Shown here in pieces: positions 1 through 11,526 of a DNA stretch of 64,000 nucleotides (positions are counted from its first letter, which is position 1; every line of letters begins with the position of its first letter). Origin of the DNA: Cupriavidus gilardii (GTDB lineage: Bacteria > Pseudomonadota > Gammaproteobacteria > Burkholderiales > Burkholderiaceae); assembly GCF_008801915.1 (NCBI RefSeq), contig NZ_VZOV01000008.1, positions 1 through 64,000 on the forward strand, in the 5' to 3' direction. Made by a program: the position numbers and the translations under genes. The notes beneath the pieces were generated by a model, which was given only the letters and a program-made list of their open reading frames with translations, did no database searches and was not told where the DNA came from.

Positions 1-126
1 GGACCGGAATTGGCTCAGTCGCGCGGGCCGCCGGTGGGCGGCGGCCGGCGTGGCCAGGGTGGCGCGGCGGCGGCCCCGCCCGTGGCCGGCGTCGGCCAGC
101 GGTGCGGGCAGGGCGCGCTTCGCCAC
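1..126 (-). CDS. Possible 5' end of mreC, cut by the window edge
   Basis: Just downstream of mreB on the same strand, a GTG codon (124-126) follows an AAAGGA ribosome-binding site eight bases upstream and opens a frame that stays open to the window edge (42 codons). Its third codon positions are almost all G or C, as expected for coding sequence here. mreC normally follows mreB, and would encode a membrane-anchored cell-shape protein. The visible residues are Arg/Ala/Pro-rich and do not match the usual MreC N-terminus, so an N-terminal extension or a different gene is possible. Position is the main argument. Confidence 0.35.
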   Translation of the reverse strand, partial: MAKRALPAPLADAGHGRGRRRATLATPAAAHRRPARLSQFRS

Positions 127-151
127 GGGAACGATCCTTTGCCGGACCGGC

Positions 152-1918
<1,767 letters not shown>

Positions 1919-2218
1919 ATGGCACTCGAGCTATCCGACGTCAAGCGCATCGCCCATCTTGCCCGCATCGACATCAGCGATGACGAAGCCGGCCAGACGC
2001 TCGGGCAATTGAATCAATTCTTTTCGCTGGTCGAGCAGATGCAGGCGGTCGACACCAGCGGCGTCGCGCCGCTGGCGCATCCGCTGTCGGCGGTACGCGA
2101 GATGCAACAGCGGCTGCGCGACGACGTCGTCACCGAGCCCAATCGGCGCGAGGACTACCAGCGTCCGGCCCCGGCCACCGAGGCCGGCCTGTACCTGGTG
2201 CCCAAGGTGATCGAATAA
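1919..2218 (+). CDS. gatC: Asp-tRNA(Asn)/Glu-tRNA(Gln) amidotransferase subunit C
   Basis: Small 99-aa subunit that wraps around and stabilises GatA in the GatCAB complex, which converts Glu-tRNA(Gln) and/or Asp-tRNA(Asn) to the amide form. The start [17 protein letters not shown] is the conserved GatC N-terminus, so the ATG at 1919 is chosen although the frame is open further upstream. The C-terminal LVPKVIE is also typical. gatC, gatA and gatB follow in the standard order, with a 142-bp gap and one lipoprotein gene interposed. Confidence 0.96.
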   Translation: MALELSDVKRIAHLARIDISDDEAGQTLGQLNQFFSLVEQMQAVDTSGVAPLAHPLSAVREMQQRLRDDVVTEPNRREDYQRPAPATEAGLYLVPKVIE

Positions 2219-2261
2219 CGGTCCCGCACCCGGCTCGCCGACGTCGCCCGGCATTTCATCA

Positions 2262-2281
2262 CGTATCGACGTACCGATACG
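2262..2281 (+). other. Small inverted repeat between gatC and gatA
   Basis: Perfect 7-bp arms CGTATCG/CGATACG flank a 6-base centre (ACGTAC) in the 142-bp gatC-gatA gap. There is no T-tract. It could be an mRNA hairpin tuning gatC to gatA stoichiometry or simply chance. Confidence 0.45.
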
Positions 2282-2360
2282 CAGGACGACGTCTCCTGAA
2301 TCGATCCGGCCCGCGCGGCGACGTACCGCGGGCCGTTCTCCGAAGCTCTTCCGACACTCC

Positions 2361-3884
2361 ATGTCTTCCTCCGCTTCCTCCTTCCCGGTCGGCTCGACCG
2401 TGACCTCGCTGCGCCAGATCGCCGATGCGCTCGCCGCCGGCGCGGTGTCGGCCGAAGAACTGGCGCGCGACTATCTGGCCCGCATCGAGCAGGCCGGCGC
2501 GCTGAACGCCTATGTGCATGTCGACGCCGAACTGACACTGGCCCAGGCCCGCGAGGCCGATGCGCGCCGCGCGCGCGGCCAGGCCGGTCCGCTGACCGGC
2601 GTGCCGATCGCCCACAAGGATGTGTTCGTCACGCGCGGCTGGCGCTCGACCGCCGGCTCGCGCATGCTGGCCAACTACGAGAGCCCGTTCGATGCCACCG
2701 TGGTCGAGCGGCTCGCCGCCGCCGGCATGGTGACGCTGGGCAAGACCAATATGGACGAATTCGCGATGGGCTCGTCCAACGAGAACTCGCACTTCGGCCC
2801 CGTTCGCAACCCGTGGGACGCGTCGCGCGTGCCGGGCGGCTCGTCGGGCGGCTCGGCCGCGGCAGTGGCCGCGGGGCTGGCACCGGCCGCGACCGGTACC
2901 GATACCGGCGGCTCGATCCGTCAGCCCGCCGCGTTCTCCGGCATCACCGGCATCAAGCCGACCTACGGCCGCGTGTCGCGCTTCGGCATGATCGCGTTCG
3001 CCTCGTCGCTGGACCAGGCCGGCCCGATGGCGCGCAGCGCCGAGGACTGCGCGCTGCTGCTCAATGCGATGGCCGGTTTCGACGAGCGCGATTCGACCTC
3101 GCTGACGCCGGCCCAGGGCGGCGTGGACGAAGACTTCACGCGGCTGCTGGGCCAGCCGCGCGGCGGCGCCAGCGCCAACCAGCCGCTGGCAGGCCTGCGC
3201 ATCGGCCTGCCGCGCGAGTACTTCGGCGCGGGCCTGTCGGCCGATGTCGAGGCCGCGGTGCGCGCCGCGCTGCGCGAATACGAGAAGCTGGGCACGACGC
3301 TGGTCGAGGTGTCGCTGCCGAAGACCGAGCTGTCGATCCCGGTCTACTACGTGATCGCGCCGGCCGAGGCCTCGTCGAACCTGTCGCGCTTCGATGGCGC
3401 GCGCTACGGCCATCGCGCCGCCGAGTACCGCGACCTGCTCGACATGTACAAGAAGACCCGTGCCGAGGGCTTCGGCTGGGAGGTCAAGCGCCGCATCCTG
3501 GTCGGCACCTATGTGCTGTCGCACGGCTACTACGACGCCTACTACCTTCAGGCGCAGAAGATCCGCCGCATCATCGCCGACGACTTCCAGCGCGCCTTCG
3601 GCGAGTGCGACGTGATCATGGGACCGGTGGCGCCGACGGTGGCGTGGAAGCTCGGCGAGAAGAGCGCCGACCCGGTGCAGATGTACCTGGCCGACATCTT
3701 CACGCTGTCGACCAGCCTGGCCGGGCTGCCCGGCATGAGCGTGCCCTGCGGCTTCGGCGAGGGCGGCATGCCGGTCGGCCTGCAGATGATCGGCAACTAC
3801 TTCGGCGAAGCGCAGCTGCTGCAGACCGCGCACGCCTTCCAGCAGGCCACCGACTGGCATCTGCGCCAGCCCTCGCAGGGATGA
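2361..3884 (+). CDS. gatA: Asp-tRNA(Asn)/Glu-tRNA(Gln) amidotransferase subunit A
   Basis: Glutaminase/amidase subunit of GatCAB: it hydrolyses glutamine and passes ammonia to the GatB site. The 507-aa protein has the amidase-signature Ser-cisSer-Lys triad: K86 (IAHKDVF), S161 in the Gly/Ser-rich [15 protein letters not shown] stretch, and the nucleophile S185 in [12 protein letters not shown]. The length is normal for the family. The TGA stop overlaps an ATG in another frame at 3881, and the following lipoprotein gene begins within a few bases, so the two are probably translated from one message. Confidence 0.98.
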   Translation: MSSSASSFPVGSTVTSLRQIADALAAGAVSAEELARDYLARIEQAGALNAYVHVDAELTLAQAREADARRARGQAGPLTGVPIAHKDVFVTRGWRSTAGSRMLANYESPFDATVVERLAAAGMVTLGKTNMDEFAMGSSNENSHFGPVRNPWDASRVPGGSSGGSAAAVAAGLAPAATGTDTGGSIRQPAAFSGITGIKPTYGRVSRFGMIAFASSLDQAGPMARSAEDCALLLNAMAGFDERDSTSLTPAQGGVDEDFTRLLGQPRGGASANQPLAGLRIGLPREYFGAGLSADVEAAVRAALREYEKLGTTLVEVSLPKTELSIPVYYVIAPAEASSNLSRFDGARYGHRAAEYRDLLDMYKKTRAEGFGWEVKRRILVGTYVLSHGYYDAYYLQAQKIRRIIADDFQRAFGECDVIMGPVAPTVAWKLGEKSADPVQMYLADIFTLSTSLAGLPGMSVPCGFGEGGMPVGLQMIGNYFGEAQLLQTAHAFQQATDWHLRQPSQG

Positions 3885-3886
3885 TC

Positions 3887-4372
3887 ATGAACGCGCTGCT
3901 TTCGATCCGCCCGTCCCGCCTCTCTGCCGGCCGCCTTGCATTGACGGCCGTATTGCTGGCCGCGCTGGCGGGCTGCATACCGCTGCCGCGCATCGGCGGC
4001 CCGACGCCGATCGCCGATCGCGACATCGACCTGGCCGGCGACTGCCGCCGCACCGAGGAAGACGGCTTCCGCGAGGACGCGCAATTGCGCGTGTCGGACA
4101 ACAACGTGCAGCAGCTGTCGTGGAAGCTGTGGGTCGGCAAGCGGGGCTCGTGCAGCTTCGACCTGGCCGAATTCCGCCAGACCCGCCGCAAGCCGCATAT
4201 CGAGCTGGCCGCGCGCGACGGCAGCGCGTGCAAGCTGCTCGTCTGGCAGGACCCGCGCCGCGTCACGCTGGCGCACGCCAATTGCCAGAGCCGCTGCACG
4301 CCGGGCATCTATGAAGAGGCGTGGCCGGTCATGTTCGAACCGGGCACCGGCACCTGCGCGCGCACGCAATAA
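3887..4372 (+). CDS. Putative lipoprotein encoded between gatA and gatB
   Basis: 161-aa protein with a lipoprotein signal: positively charged start, hydrophobic [13 protein letters not shown] with the lipobox LAGC, so probably anchored in the envelope. The mature part has six further cysteines or so and an acidic/basic mix, and resembles no family I can name. The ATG at 3887 has AGGG eight bases upstream; an alternative ATG at 3881 overlaps the gatA stop. It sits inside the gatCAB operon, an arrangement that implies co-expression but not a shared function. Confidence 0.8.
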   Translation: MNALLSIRPSRLSAGRLALTAVLLAALAGCIPLPRIGGPTPIADRDIDLAGDCRRTEEDGFREDAQLRVSDNNVQQLSWKLWVGKRGSCSFDLAEFRQTRRKPHIELAARDGSACKLLVWQDPRRVTLAHANCQSRCTPGIYEEAWPVMFEPGTGTCARTQ

Positions 4373-4482
4373 CGCGGCGGTACGCAGCGCGACAGAAGCT
4401 CAACGCAGTAAGCAGAACGCGAAAGCACACGGCGGCGCGGCCCATGCCGGCGCCGCCGCAAGGAACCAACAGGAATACCGCC

Positions 4483-5940
4483 ATGCAATGGGAAGTGGTG
4501 ATCGGCCTCGAAACGCATACGCAGCTATCGACGGCCTCGAAGATTTTTTCCGGCGCCTCCACCGCGTTCGGCGCGGCGCCCAATACCCAGGCCAGTCCGG
4601 TCGATCTGGCGCTGCCCGGCACGCTGCCGGTGCTGAACAAGGCCGCGGTCGAGCGCGCGATCCAGTTCGGCCTGGCGATCGGCGCCCATGTCGCGCCGCA
4701 TAGCGTGTTCGCGCGCAAGAATTACTTCTACCCCGATCTGCCCAAGGGCTACCAGATCAGCCAGTACGAAATCCCGGTGGTGCAGGGCGGCAGCCTGACC
4801 TTCCAGGTCGAGGGCCGCAAGGGCGAGTTCTACGAGAAGACCGTGCAGCTGACCCGTGCCCACCTCGAGGAGGACGCGGGCAAGTCGCTGCACGAGGACT
4901 TCGCCGGCATGACCGGCATCGACCTGAACCGCGCCGGCACGCCGCTGCTCGAGATCGTGACCGAACCCGACATGCGCAGCGCCGCCGAGGCGGTGGCCTA
5001 TGCGCGCGCGCTCCATACGCTGGTGGTGTGGCTGGGCATCTGCGACGGCAACATGCAGGAAGGGAGCTTCCGTTGCGATGCCAACGTGTCGGTGCGGCCG
5101 GTCGGCAGCGACAAGCTGGGCACGCGCCGCGAAATCAAGAACCTGAACTCGTTCCGCTTCCTGCAGCAGGCGATCGAGTACGAGGTGCGCTGGCAGATCG
5201 CCGAGATCGAGGATGGCCGCGAAATCCAGCAGGCCACCGTGCTGTTCGATCCGGACACCGGCGAGACGCGCGCGATGCGGACCAAGGAAGACGCGCACGA
5301 CTATCGCTACTTCCCCGATCCGGACCTGCTGCCGCTCGAAATCGAGCCGGCCTGGATCGAGCGCGTGCGCGCCGCGATGCCGGAGCTGCCGGCCGCGATG
5401 CAGGCGCGCTTCGTTTCGCAATACGGGCTGCCGGCCTACGATGCCAGCGTGCTGACCTCGTCGAAGGCGCTGGCCAACTGGTTCGAGCAGGTCGTGGCCG
5501 AAGCCGGCGCGGCCAACGCCAAACCCGCGGCCAACTGGCTGATGGGCGACGTTGCGTCGCAGCTGAACCGCGAGGGCATCGAGATCGATGGCGCGCCGAT
5601 CCGCCCCGCGCAGCTCGCGCTGCTGCTCAAGCGCATCGCCGACGGCACGGTGTCGAACAACACCGCCAAGAAGGACGTGTTCCCGGCCATGTGGGCCGGC
5701 GAGTGCGACGGCGACGCCGACGCGATCATCGCCGCCAAGGGCCTGAAGCAGATGTCGGACACCGGCGCGCTCGAGGCCATCATCGACGAGGTGCTGGCCG
5801 CCAACGCCAAGTCGGTCGAGGAGTTCCGCGCCGGCAAGGAGAAGGCGTTCAACGCGCTGGTCGGCCAGGCGATGAAGGCGACCAGGGGCAAGGCCAATCC
5901 GGCCCAGGTCAACGAGTTGCTGCGCAAGAAGCTCGGTTGA
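4483..5940 (+). CDS. gatB: Asp-tRNA(Asn)/Glu-tRNA(Gln) amidotransferase subunit B
   Basis: tRNA-binding and kinase/transamidase subunit of GatCAB, 485 aa. The N-terminus [17 protein letters not shown], the [23 protein letters not shown] block, LEIVTEPDM and the C-terminal YqeY-like tail are classical. An AGGA site nine bases upstream supports the ATG at 4483. It closes the operon and is followed by a strong terminator at 5966-5989. Confidence 0.98.
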   Translation: MQWEVVIGLETHTQLSTASKIFSGASTAFGAAPNTQASPVDLALPGTLPVLNKAAVERAIQFGLAIGAHVAPHSVFARKNYFYPDLPKGYQISQYEIPVVQGGSLTFQVEGRKGEFYEKTVQLTRAHLEEDAGKSLHEDFAGMTGIDLNRAGTPLLEIVTEPDMRSAAEAVAYARALHTLVVWLGICDGNMQEGSFRCDANVSVRPVGSDKLGTRREIKNLNSFRFLQQAIEYEVRWQIAEIEDGREIQQATVLFDPDTGETRAMRTKEDAHDYRYFPDPDLLPLEIEPAWIERVRAAMPELPAAMQARFVSQYGLPAYDASVLTSSKALANWFEQVVAEAGAANAKPAANWLMGDVASQLNREGIEIDGAPIRPAQLALLLKRIADGTVSNNTAKKDVFPAMWAGECDGDADAIIAAKGLKQMSDTGALEAIIDEVLAANAKSVEEFRAGKEKAFNALVGQAMKATRGKANPAQVNELLRKKLG

Positions 5941-5965
5941 CGGGCTGCATCGAGCAGATGGTGAA

Positions 5966-5989
5966 CCCGCGCTCCGGCGCGGGTTTTTT
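5966..5989 (+). terminator. Intrinsic terminator after gatB
   Basis: Perfect 7-bp stem CCCGCGC/GCGCGGG with a TCCG tetraloop, followed by six T residues, 25 bp past the gatB stop. It ends the gatCAB transcript. Confidence 0.92.
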
Positions 5990-6091
5990 CATGGGACGGC
6001 GGGTTGGAATCGCGCGCGTCGAGCCCTCGCGCGGGGTCTCCTCCCGGCAGGCTTTGCTACACTCCAGCGCAAATCGTTCGATGACCCGCCA

Positions 6092-6850
6092 ATGAATCCG
6101 CAAGACGTCGCCGCCTATCTGCAAAGTCATCCCCAGTTCTTCGAGGACCATGCCGAGCTGCTGGCCTCGGTGCAGCTGACGAGCCCGCACAGCCATCGCG
6201 CGGTCTCGCTGCAGCAGCGCCAGATGGAAATCCTGCGCGAGAAGAACAAGGGCCTCGAACTGAAGCTGGCCAATCTGATGCGCCACGGCCACGACAACGA
6301 CCGCACGCAGAACCGCATGCACGCGTGGCAGTTGCGGCTGCTCGGCGAGGCCGATGCGCTGGCGCTGCCGATGGCGGTCAGCCAGGGCCTGCAGCAGGTC
6401 TTCGATGTGCCGGCGGTCGCGCTGCGGCTGTGGCAGCTGGCCGAAACGCATGCCCCGCTCGATCTGCTGCGCGGTGAACAGGCCGCCGCCAGCGAAGCCG
6501 CGCGCCGCTTTGCCGAGGGCCTGCACACCCCGTATTGCGGCGCCAATCCCTGGGCCGCCGAAGCCGCTCCCGTCGAAGAGGGGGCGCTGGCCGCTTCCGC
6601 TGCAGCGGCCGACTCGCTGGGCGAAGGCGGCAAGCAGGCGCTCGACTGGCTCGAGCGCAACGACATCGCCTCGCTGGCGATGGTGGCGCTGCGTGCCCCC
6701 GCGGGCGAGGACGCCGAAGCGGGACCGACCTTCGGCCTGCTGGTGCTCGGCTCGCCCGATCCGCGCCGCTTCCACGAAGGCATGGGCACCGCCTATCTGA
6801 GCCGCATCGGCGAACTGGCCGGCGCGGCGCTGGCGCGCCTGCGCGGCTGA
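6092..6850 (+). CDS. DUF484 family protein
   Basis: 252-aa cytoplasmic protein beginning MNPQDVAAYLQSHPQFFEDHAELLASVQL, the hallmark of DUF484 (a GAF-like fold of unknown role). A central helical stretch (residues 45-75) looks coiled-coil. DUF484 genes commonly precede xerC, as here with a 22-bp gap, so co-transcription with the recombinase is likely. A TACACT hexamer 29 bp upstream of the start may be the -10 box. Confidence 0.9.
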   Translation: MNPQDVAAYLQSHPQFFEDHAELLASVQLTSPHSHRAVSLQQRQMEILREKNKGLELKLANLMRHGHDNDRTQNRMHAWQLRLLGEADALALPMAVSQGLQQVFDVPAVALRLWQLAETHAPLDLLRGEQAAASEAARRFAEGLHTPYCGANPWAAEAAPVEEGALAASAAAADSLGEGGKQALDWLERNDIASLAMVALRAPAGEDAEAGPTFGLLVLGSPDPRRFHEGMGTAYLSRIGELAGAALARLRG

Positions 6851-6872
6851 GCAGGGACTCGGGCGGCAACGG

Positions 6873-7934
6873 ATGGCCCGCTCCAGCGAACCGGCGTTCG
6901 TGGACAACGCTGCGCACGCGCCCCCACCGGCCCTCGATCCGCTGCTGCTCCGCTATCTGGACTGGCTGGCCACCAGCCGCAAGCTGGCCAAGCACACGCT
7001 GGTCGGCTACCGGCGCGACCTGTCGGTATTGCAGGCGCAGGCCGCCAGGTTCGCGCCCGGTACCGCGCTGACCGCGTTGCGCACCGACCAGATCCGCAGC
7101 TTCGCCGCGCGGCTGCGCGGCAGCGGTCTCGCTTCCACCAGCATTGCCCGGGCGTTGTCGGCCTGGCGCGGCTTCTATCTGTGGGCCGCGCGGCACGGCC
7201 ACGGCGTCGAGGCCAATCCGGTGGACGGCGTGCGCGCCCCCAAGGCCGGACGGCCATTGCCCAAGGCGCTGTCGGTCGAACATGCGGTGGCGCTGGTCGG
7301 TCAGCCGGCCGGCGAGGGCGCCGAAGGGCTGCGCGACCAGGCCGTGTTCGAGCTCGGCTATTCGAGCGGGCTGCGCGTGTCCGAGCTGGTGCAGCTCGAC
7401 CTGCGCTACGTGGAAGAGGACGGCTACCGCTCGTCGGGCTGGATCGACCTGGCCGCGGGCGAAGTCACGGTGCTCGGCAAGGGATCGCGCCGCCGCAGCG
7501 TGCCGGTCGGCAGCAAGGCGGTGCAGGCGCTGCAGGCCTGGCTGGCGGTGCGGGGCGACTGGGTACGGCCGTCGGCCGACATCGGCCACCGGCACGCGCT
7601 GTTCCTGTCGCGGCGCGGGGAGAGGCTGTCGGACCGCACCGTGCGCGCCCGCATCAAGCAGCAGGCCATCCGCGCCGGCGTACCGGCCGACGTGCATCCG
7701 CACATGCTGCGGCACTCGTTCGCCAGCCACGTGCTGCAATCGTCGGGCGACCTGCGCGCGGTGCAGGAGATGCTGGGCCACGCCAGCGTGGCCACCACGC
7801 AGATCTACACCGCGCTCGACTTCCAGCATCTGGCCAAGGTCTACGACCAGGCCCATCCGCGTGCACGGCTCGCCGAGCGCGACACGCCGGCCGCACCGTC
7901 GACGCCATCGGCGCCGGACGACGAACCGGCCTGA
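6873..7934 (+). CDS. xerC: Tyrosine site-specific recombinase XerC
   Basis: Partner of XerD in resolving chromosome dimers at dif during division. The 353-aa protein has an N-terminal SAM-like core-binding domain (residues 22-118) and a C-terminal catalytic domain with all six active-site residues: R168, K203, H277, R280, H303 and the nucleophile Y312. The C-terminal 25 residues form a Pro/Ala-rich tail longer than usual. It follows DUF484 in an operon. Nothing suggests a phage or integron integrase. Confidence 0.95.
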   Translation: MARSSEPAFVDNAAHAPPPALDPLLLRYLDWLATSRKLAKHTLVGYRRDLSVLQAQAARFAPGTALTALRTDQIRSFAARLRGSGLASTSIARALSAWRGFYLWAARHGHGVEANPVDGVRAPKAGRPLPKALSVEHAVALVGQPAGEGAEGLRDQAVFELGYSSGLRVSELVQLDLRYVEEDGYRSSGWIDLAAGEVTVLGKGSRRRSVPVGSKAVQALQAWLAVRGDWVRPSADIGHRHALFLSRRGERLSDRTVRARIKQQAIRAGVPADVHPHMLRHSFASHVLQSSGDLRAVQEMLGHASVATTQIYTALDFQHLAKVYDQAHPRARLAERDTPAAPSTPSAPDDEPA

Positions 7935-7961
7935 AGCCCGCCGGAAGCGCGCCGGAAGCGC

Positions 7962-8915
7962 CTAGGCCCACTGCGACAGGATCTGCCGGAACGCCGCGAT
8001 CTCGGGCAGCAGCCAGTTGCGGAAGGCCTGCACCTTCGGCGTCTCCAGCATTGCCGGCGTGCAGACGAAGTACAGCAGCCATGGACATGGGATGCTGACG
8101 TCGAACAGCCGCACCACGCGCCCGGACAGCAGATCGTTGTAGGCCAGCGAAGAGCGGATCAGCGCGATGCCCTGGCCTTCCGCCGCGGCCTGCAGCAGCA
8201 GCGACGAGTCCTCGAACATCAGGCCCTTGCGTGGTTCCGGCCAGTCAAGCCCGGCCGCCTCGAACCAGGGCCGCCACGGATCGCCCTCGCCGCGCAGCAG
8301 CGTCAGCCCCTGCATGTCCTCGGGGCGCCGCGGCAGCTTGCCGCCCAGGAAGTTCGGGCTGCAGACCGGAAAGAACACGTCGTCGAGCAGCCGCTCGACA
8401 TAGAGCCCCGGATAGTCGCCGCTGCCCATGCGCAGCGCCACGTCGACCTCGTCGCGCGTGAAATCGACCAGCGTGTTCGACGACATCAGCTCGACGTCCA
8501 GCTCGGGATGCCGCTCGATGAAGCTGCCGATGCGCGGCGTCAGCCAGCGCGCCGCGAACGACGGCATCGTGCTGATGGTCAGCCGCTTGTCGCGCGTGCC
8601 GGACTGCAGCGCGCGCGTCGCCTCGGCGATCTGCAGCAGCGCGTCGCGCACGCGCTCGGCGTAGACGCGTCCGGCCGGCGTCAGGCTGACCCGCTTGCCG
8701 TTGCGGGCGAACAACGGCTGGCCCAACTCCTCCTCCAATGCCCGGACCTGATGGCTGACCGCCCCGTGGGTGACGAACAGCTCCGTGGCGGCGCGCGAGA
8801 AGCTTTCGTGCCGAGCGGCGGCTTCGAATGCGCGCAGTGCGGTCAGCGCCGGCAGCCTTGGCAGCTCGCGATGCCACGCGCGCGGCAGTTCGACGGGGTT
8901 GCGCTTGAGGGTCAT
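7962..8915 (-). CDS. LysR-family regulator, GcvA-like
   Basis: 317 aa with an N-terminal winged helix-turn-helix (residues 20-78, LPALTALRAFEAAARHESFSRAA) and a C-terminal effector domain with the GcvA/AmpR subfamily pattern (STMPSFAARWLTPRIGSF, EVDVALRMGSGDYPG). This subfamily usually activates a divergent gene, here the DUF2917 gene at 9123. The effector is not deducible. Nearly convergent with xerC (28-bp gap, no terminator seen). Confidence 0.92.
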   Translation of the reverse strand: MTLKRNPVELPRAWHRELPRLPALTALRAFEAAARHESFSRAATELFVTHGAVSHQVRALEEELGQPLFARNGKRVSLTPAGRVYAERVRDALLQIAEATRALQSGTRDKRLTISTMPSFAARWLTPRIGSFIERHPELDVELMSSNTLVDFTRDEVDVALRMGSGDYPGLYVERLLDDVFFPVCSPNFLGGKLPRRPEDMQGLTLLRGEGDPWRPWFEAAGLDWPEPRKGLMFEDSSLLLQAAAEGQGIALIRSSLAYNDLLSGRVVRLFDVSIPCPWLLYFVCTPAMLETPKVQAFRNWLLPEIAAFRQILSQWA

Positions 8916-9122
8916 CGCAGGGTTTTTATGTGAGATTGGCTAACAAGGGAAATCAATATATATCGTTTTGGAGGTGGCCGGGCAATCACTAGAATGCAGT
9001 GCATCGGGACCGCAACAGCGAGCGCGCCAGGCCAGACCAGGCCACATACGGTAAAGCGCGACGCCAGCCACGCGAGATGCGCGTGCCGGACGGTACCGTC
9101 ACCTTAGTGAAGGAAGTCCAAA
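8916..9122. promoter_or_regulatory. Divergent promoter region between LysR gene and DUF2917 gene
   Basis: A+T-rich island. An inverted pair ATTG/CAAT (8935-8938 and 8954-8957) with an A+T-rich centre is a candidate LysR-type site. For the rightward gene a -35-like TTTGGA (8967-8972) and a -10-like TAGAAT (8990-8995) are spaced 17 bp apart. Neither has been matched to a mapped site. Confidence 0.4.
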
Positions 9123-9485
9123 ATGGAAACCCTGCTCACAACGACCGTCTTCAGCCTGAACCCGGGCGAGGTCGCGCCGCTGTCGGTCCATACCGCGCAA
9201 CGGCTTTATGTGGAAGATGCCGCCGGCCTGAACCTGTGGGTCACCCGCGACGGCGATTCGGAAGATTACTGGCTGCGCTGCGGCGCCAGCCTGCAGCTGA
9301 ACCGCGGCGACGAAGTGGTGCTCAGCGTCGATCCGCGCGCCGAACGTGCGGTGCGGTTGGCCCTGATCGCCGAAGCCCGGCGCCCGGCCGCCACCAACCT
9401 GCCGCATCTGGTGAACCGCATCGTGAGACGACTGGTTCGAGGGACGCAATGGTCGCCTAACCAGGACGTCGTCGCCGCGTCCTGA
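9123..9485 (+). CDS. DUF2917 family protein
   Basis: 120-aa protein of the DUF2917 family found mostly in Burkholderiales, function unknown. The body (METLLTTTVFSLNPGEVAPLSV ... RLYVEDAAGLNLWVTRDGDSEDYWL) is predicted to be a small beta-rich, cupin-like domain; the last 30 residues are basic. AAGGAAG precedes the ATG. It is divergent from a GcvA-like LysR gene, a pairing that suggests the regulator controls it. Confidence 0.8.
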   Translation: METLLTTTVFSLNPGEVAPLSVHTAQRLYVEDAAGLNLWVTRDGDSEDYWLRCGASLQLNRGDEVVLSVDPRAERAVRLALIAEARRPAATNLPHLVNRIVRRLVRGTQWSPNQDVVAAS

Positions 9486-9623
9486 CGGAAAGGAGGAAGC
9501 GGCGGGCCGGCGCCATCTGCGGCTGGTCTACAGCCGGCCGCCGGCGCCCGGGACCCTGGACGAACGACGTCCCGGCGGCGGACAACCCTGAGGGCGCCAG
9601 GGTGACAGCCGCCAGCGAAGCAG

Positions 9624-9647
9624 GGGCCGGTGCGAACCGGCCCTTTT
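9624..9647 (+). terminator. Intrinsic terminator between DUF2917 and lipB
   Basis: Perfect 8-bp stem GGGCCGGT/ACCGGCCC capped by a GCGA (GNRA-type) tetraloop and followed by TTTT. It ends only 15 bp before the lipB start, so lipB needs its own start site in or right after it. Confidence 0.75.
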
Positions 9648-9662
9648 CGCTACACTCTCGGC

Positions 9663-10454
9663 ATGCAAGCAATCGAAGTCATCGAACGGGGCCGGGAGGA
9701 CTACGCGCCCTGTTTCGACGCGATGCGCGCTTATACCGCCGCGCGCACCGCCGAATCTCCCGACCAGATCTGGCTCGTCGAGCACCCTCCCGTCTATACG
9801 TTGGGCCAGGCGGGCGATCCATCGCATCTGCTGTCGCCCGATCCGGCGATCCCGCTGGTCCGCATTGATCGTGGCGGACAGATCACTTACCACGGGCCGG
9901 GACAGGTCGTCGCCTACCTGCTGCTGGACCTGCGACGCCGCGGCCTGATGGTGCGCGAGCTGGTCCATGCGATCGAGCAGGCAGTGCTGGACACGCTCGC
10001 GGCGTATAATCTGCCCGCCGAACGCAAGCCTGGCGCGCCCGGCATCTATCTGTCCGACGGTCCGCACCGCGGCGCCAAGATTGCCGCGCTGGGCCTGAAG
10101 ATCCGCAACGGCTGCAGCTACCACGGCGTCAGCCTGAACGTGCGGATGGATCTGGACCCGTTCCTGCGTATCAATCCGTGCGGTTATGCCGGCCTCGAGA
10201 CGGTCGACATGGCTCGCGCCGGCGCGACGGTGCCGGCGAGCGATGCCGACGGCGGCGTGCGCCGGGAACCGGTCGATGCCCGGCATCAACCCGAGATCGC
10301 GCGACGCCTGGCGGCGGCATTGTGCGATGTGCTGGCTGCAGCGCAGGCGCGCGCGGCGGCCGGCGAGCCGGCAGCGAACCAGCAAGCGAACCGGCAAGCG
10401 AACGAACCAGCCGCCACGGCCTCCGGCCAATTGACACCCCTGACCACGGCCTAG
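9663..10454 (+). CDS. lipB: Octanoyltransferase LipB
   Basis: Transfers octanoate from acyl carrier protein to lipoyl domains, the first step of lipoate synthesis. The Lys-Cys dyad is present: K139 ([14 protein letters not shown]) and C173 (INPCGYAG), together with [12 protein letters not shown]. The ATG at 9663 is preferred because an upstream start would lie inside the terminator stem. The last 45 residues ([15 protein letters not shown]) are a low-complexity tail beyond the usual length. lipA follows 36 bp later. Confidence 0.96.
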   Translation: MQAIEVIERGREDYAPCFDAMRAYTAARTAESPDQIWLVEHPPVYTLGQAGDPSHLLSPDPAIPLVRIDRGGQITYHGPGQVVAYLLLDLRRRGLMVRELVHAIEQAVLDTLAAYNLPAERKPGAPGIYLSDGPHRGAKIAALGLKIRNGCSYHGVSLNVRMDLDPFLRINPCGYAGLETVDMARAGATVPASDADGGVRREPVDARHQPEIARRLAAALCDVLAAAQARAAAGEPAANQQANRQANEPAATASGQLTPLTTA

Positions 10455-10490
10455 CCGACCTATGCGCGCGGGGAGCGCGCGGAGAACACC

Positions 10491-11489
10491 ATGAGCGACG
10501 CCCTGATCGCCACCTCGAATCCCCAAGGCGATGCCGCCCAAGGCGCGGCCTACGACCCGACCCGCAAGCAGAAGTCGGCCGACAAGACCGCCCGCATTCC
10601 GATCAAGATCGTCCCCGCCGAGAAGCTGAAGAAGCCGGACTGGATCCGGGTGAAGGCGGCCACCGGCAATTCGCGTTTCTACGAGATCAAGGACATCCTG
10701 CGCGCCAACAATCTGGTGACGGTGTGCGAGGAAGCGAGCTGCCCGAATATCGGCGAATGCTTCGGCAAGGGCACCGCGACGTTCATGATCATGGGCGACA
10801 AGTGCACGCGCCGCTGCCCGTTCTGCGACGTCGGCCACGGCCGCCCGGATCCGCTCGACGTCAACGAGCCGCTGAACCTGGCCAAGACCATCGCCCAGCT
10901 GAAGCTGAACTATGTGGTGATCACCAGCGTCGACCGCGACGACCTGCGCGACGGCGGCGCCCAGCACTATGTGGACTGCATCAGCAAGACCCGCGAGCTG
11001 TCGCCGATCACCCGCATCGAGGTGCTGGTGCCCGACTTCCGCGGCCGTCTCGACAAGGCGCTGGACATCCTGCAGGCCTGCCCGCCGGACGTGATGAACC
11101 ACAACCTGGAAACGGTGCCGCGCCTGTACAAGCAGGCCCGTCCAGGCGCCGACTATGCGCACTCGCTGAAGCTGCTGCAGGAGTTCAAGCGCCGCAATCC
11201 GGACGTGCCGACCAAGTCGGGCCTGATGGTGGGCTTGGGCGAGACCGACGAGGAAATCCTCGAAGTCATGCGCGACATGCGCGCGCACGACATCGACATG
11301 CTGACCATCGGCCAGTATCTCGCTCCGTCGAATCACCATCTGCCGGTGCTGCGCTACGTCCATCCCGACACCTTCAAGATGTTCGAGGAAGAGGCCTACA
11401 AGATGGGCTTCACCCACGCCGCAGTCGGTGCCATGGTGCGCAGCTCCTACCATGCCGACCAGCAGGCGCACCAGGCCGGCTTCGCCTGA
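10491..11489 (+). CDS. lipA: Lipoyl synthase LipA
   Basis: Radical SAM enzyme that inserts two sulfurs into octanoyl chains. Both iron-sulfur sites are visible: auxiliary cluster cysteines C79, C84 and C90, and the radical SAM motif CxxxCxxC at C105, C109, C112. The C-terminal RSSYHAD carries the serine that ligates the auxiliary cluster. 332 aa, standard length; GGAG lies nine bases before the ATG. Operon with lipB. Confidence 0.98.
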   Translation: MSDALIATSNPQGDAAQGAAYDPTRKQKSADKTARIPIKIVPAEKLKKPDWIRVKAATGNSRFYEIKDILRANNLVTVCEEASCPNIGECFGKGTATFMIMGDKCTRRCPFCDVGHGRPDPLDVNEPLNLAKTIAQLKLNYVVITSVDRDDLRDGGAQHYVDCISKTRELSPITRIEVLVPDFRGRLDKALDILQACPPDVMNHNLETVPRLYKQARPGADYAHSLKLLQEFKRRNPDVPTKSGLMVGLGETDEEILEVMRDMRAHDIDMLTIGQYLAPSNHHLPVLRYVHPDTFKMFEEEAYKMGFTHAAVGAMVRSSYHADQQAHQAGFA

Positions 11490-11526
11490 TCCCGCCCGGC
11501 GCCCGTTCGCGGCGCCGGAATTCGCC

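Noticed and set aside
6873-7934. Tyrosine recombinase as integrase of a mobile element
   Set aside because: It is a complete XerC beside DUF484, the normal chromosomal setting, with no attachment site, tRNA or phage genes.
9630-9662. Earlier lipB start at 9630
   Set aside because: It falls inside the terminator hairpin, while the ATG at 9663 gives the normal LipB N-terminus.
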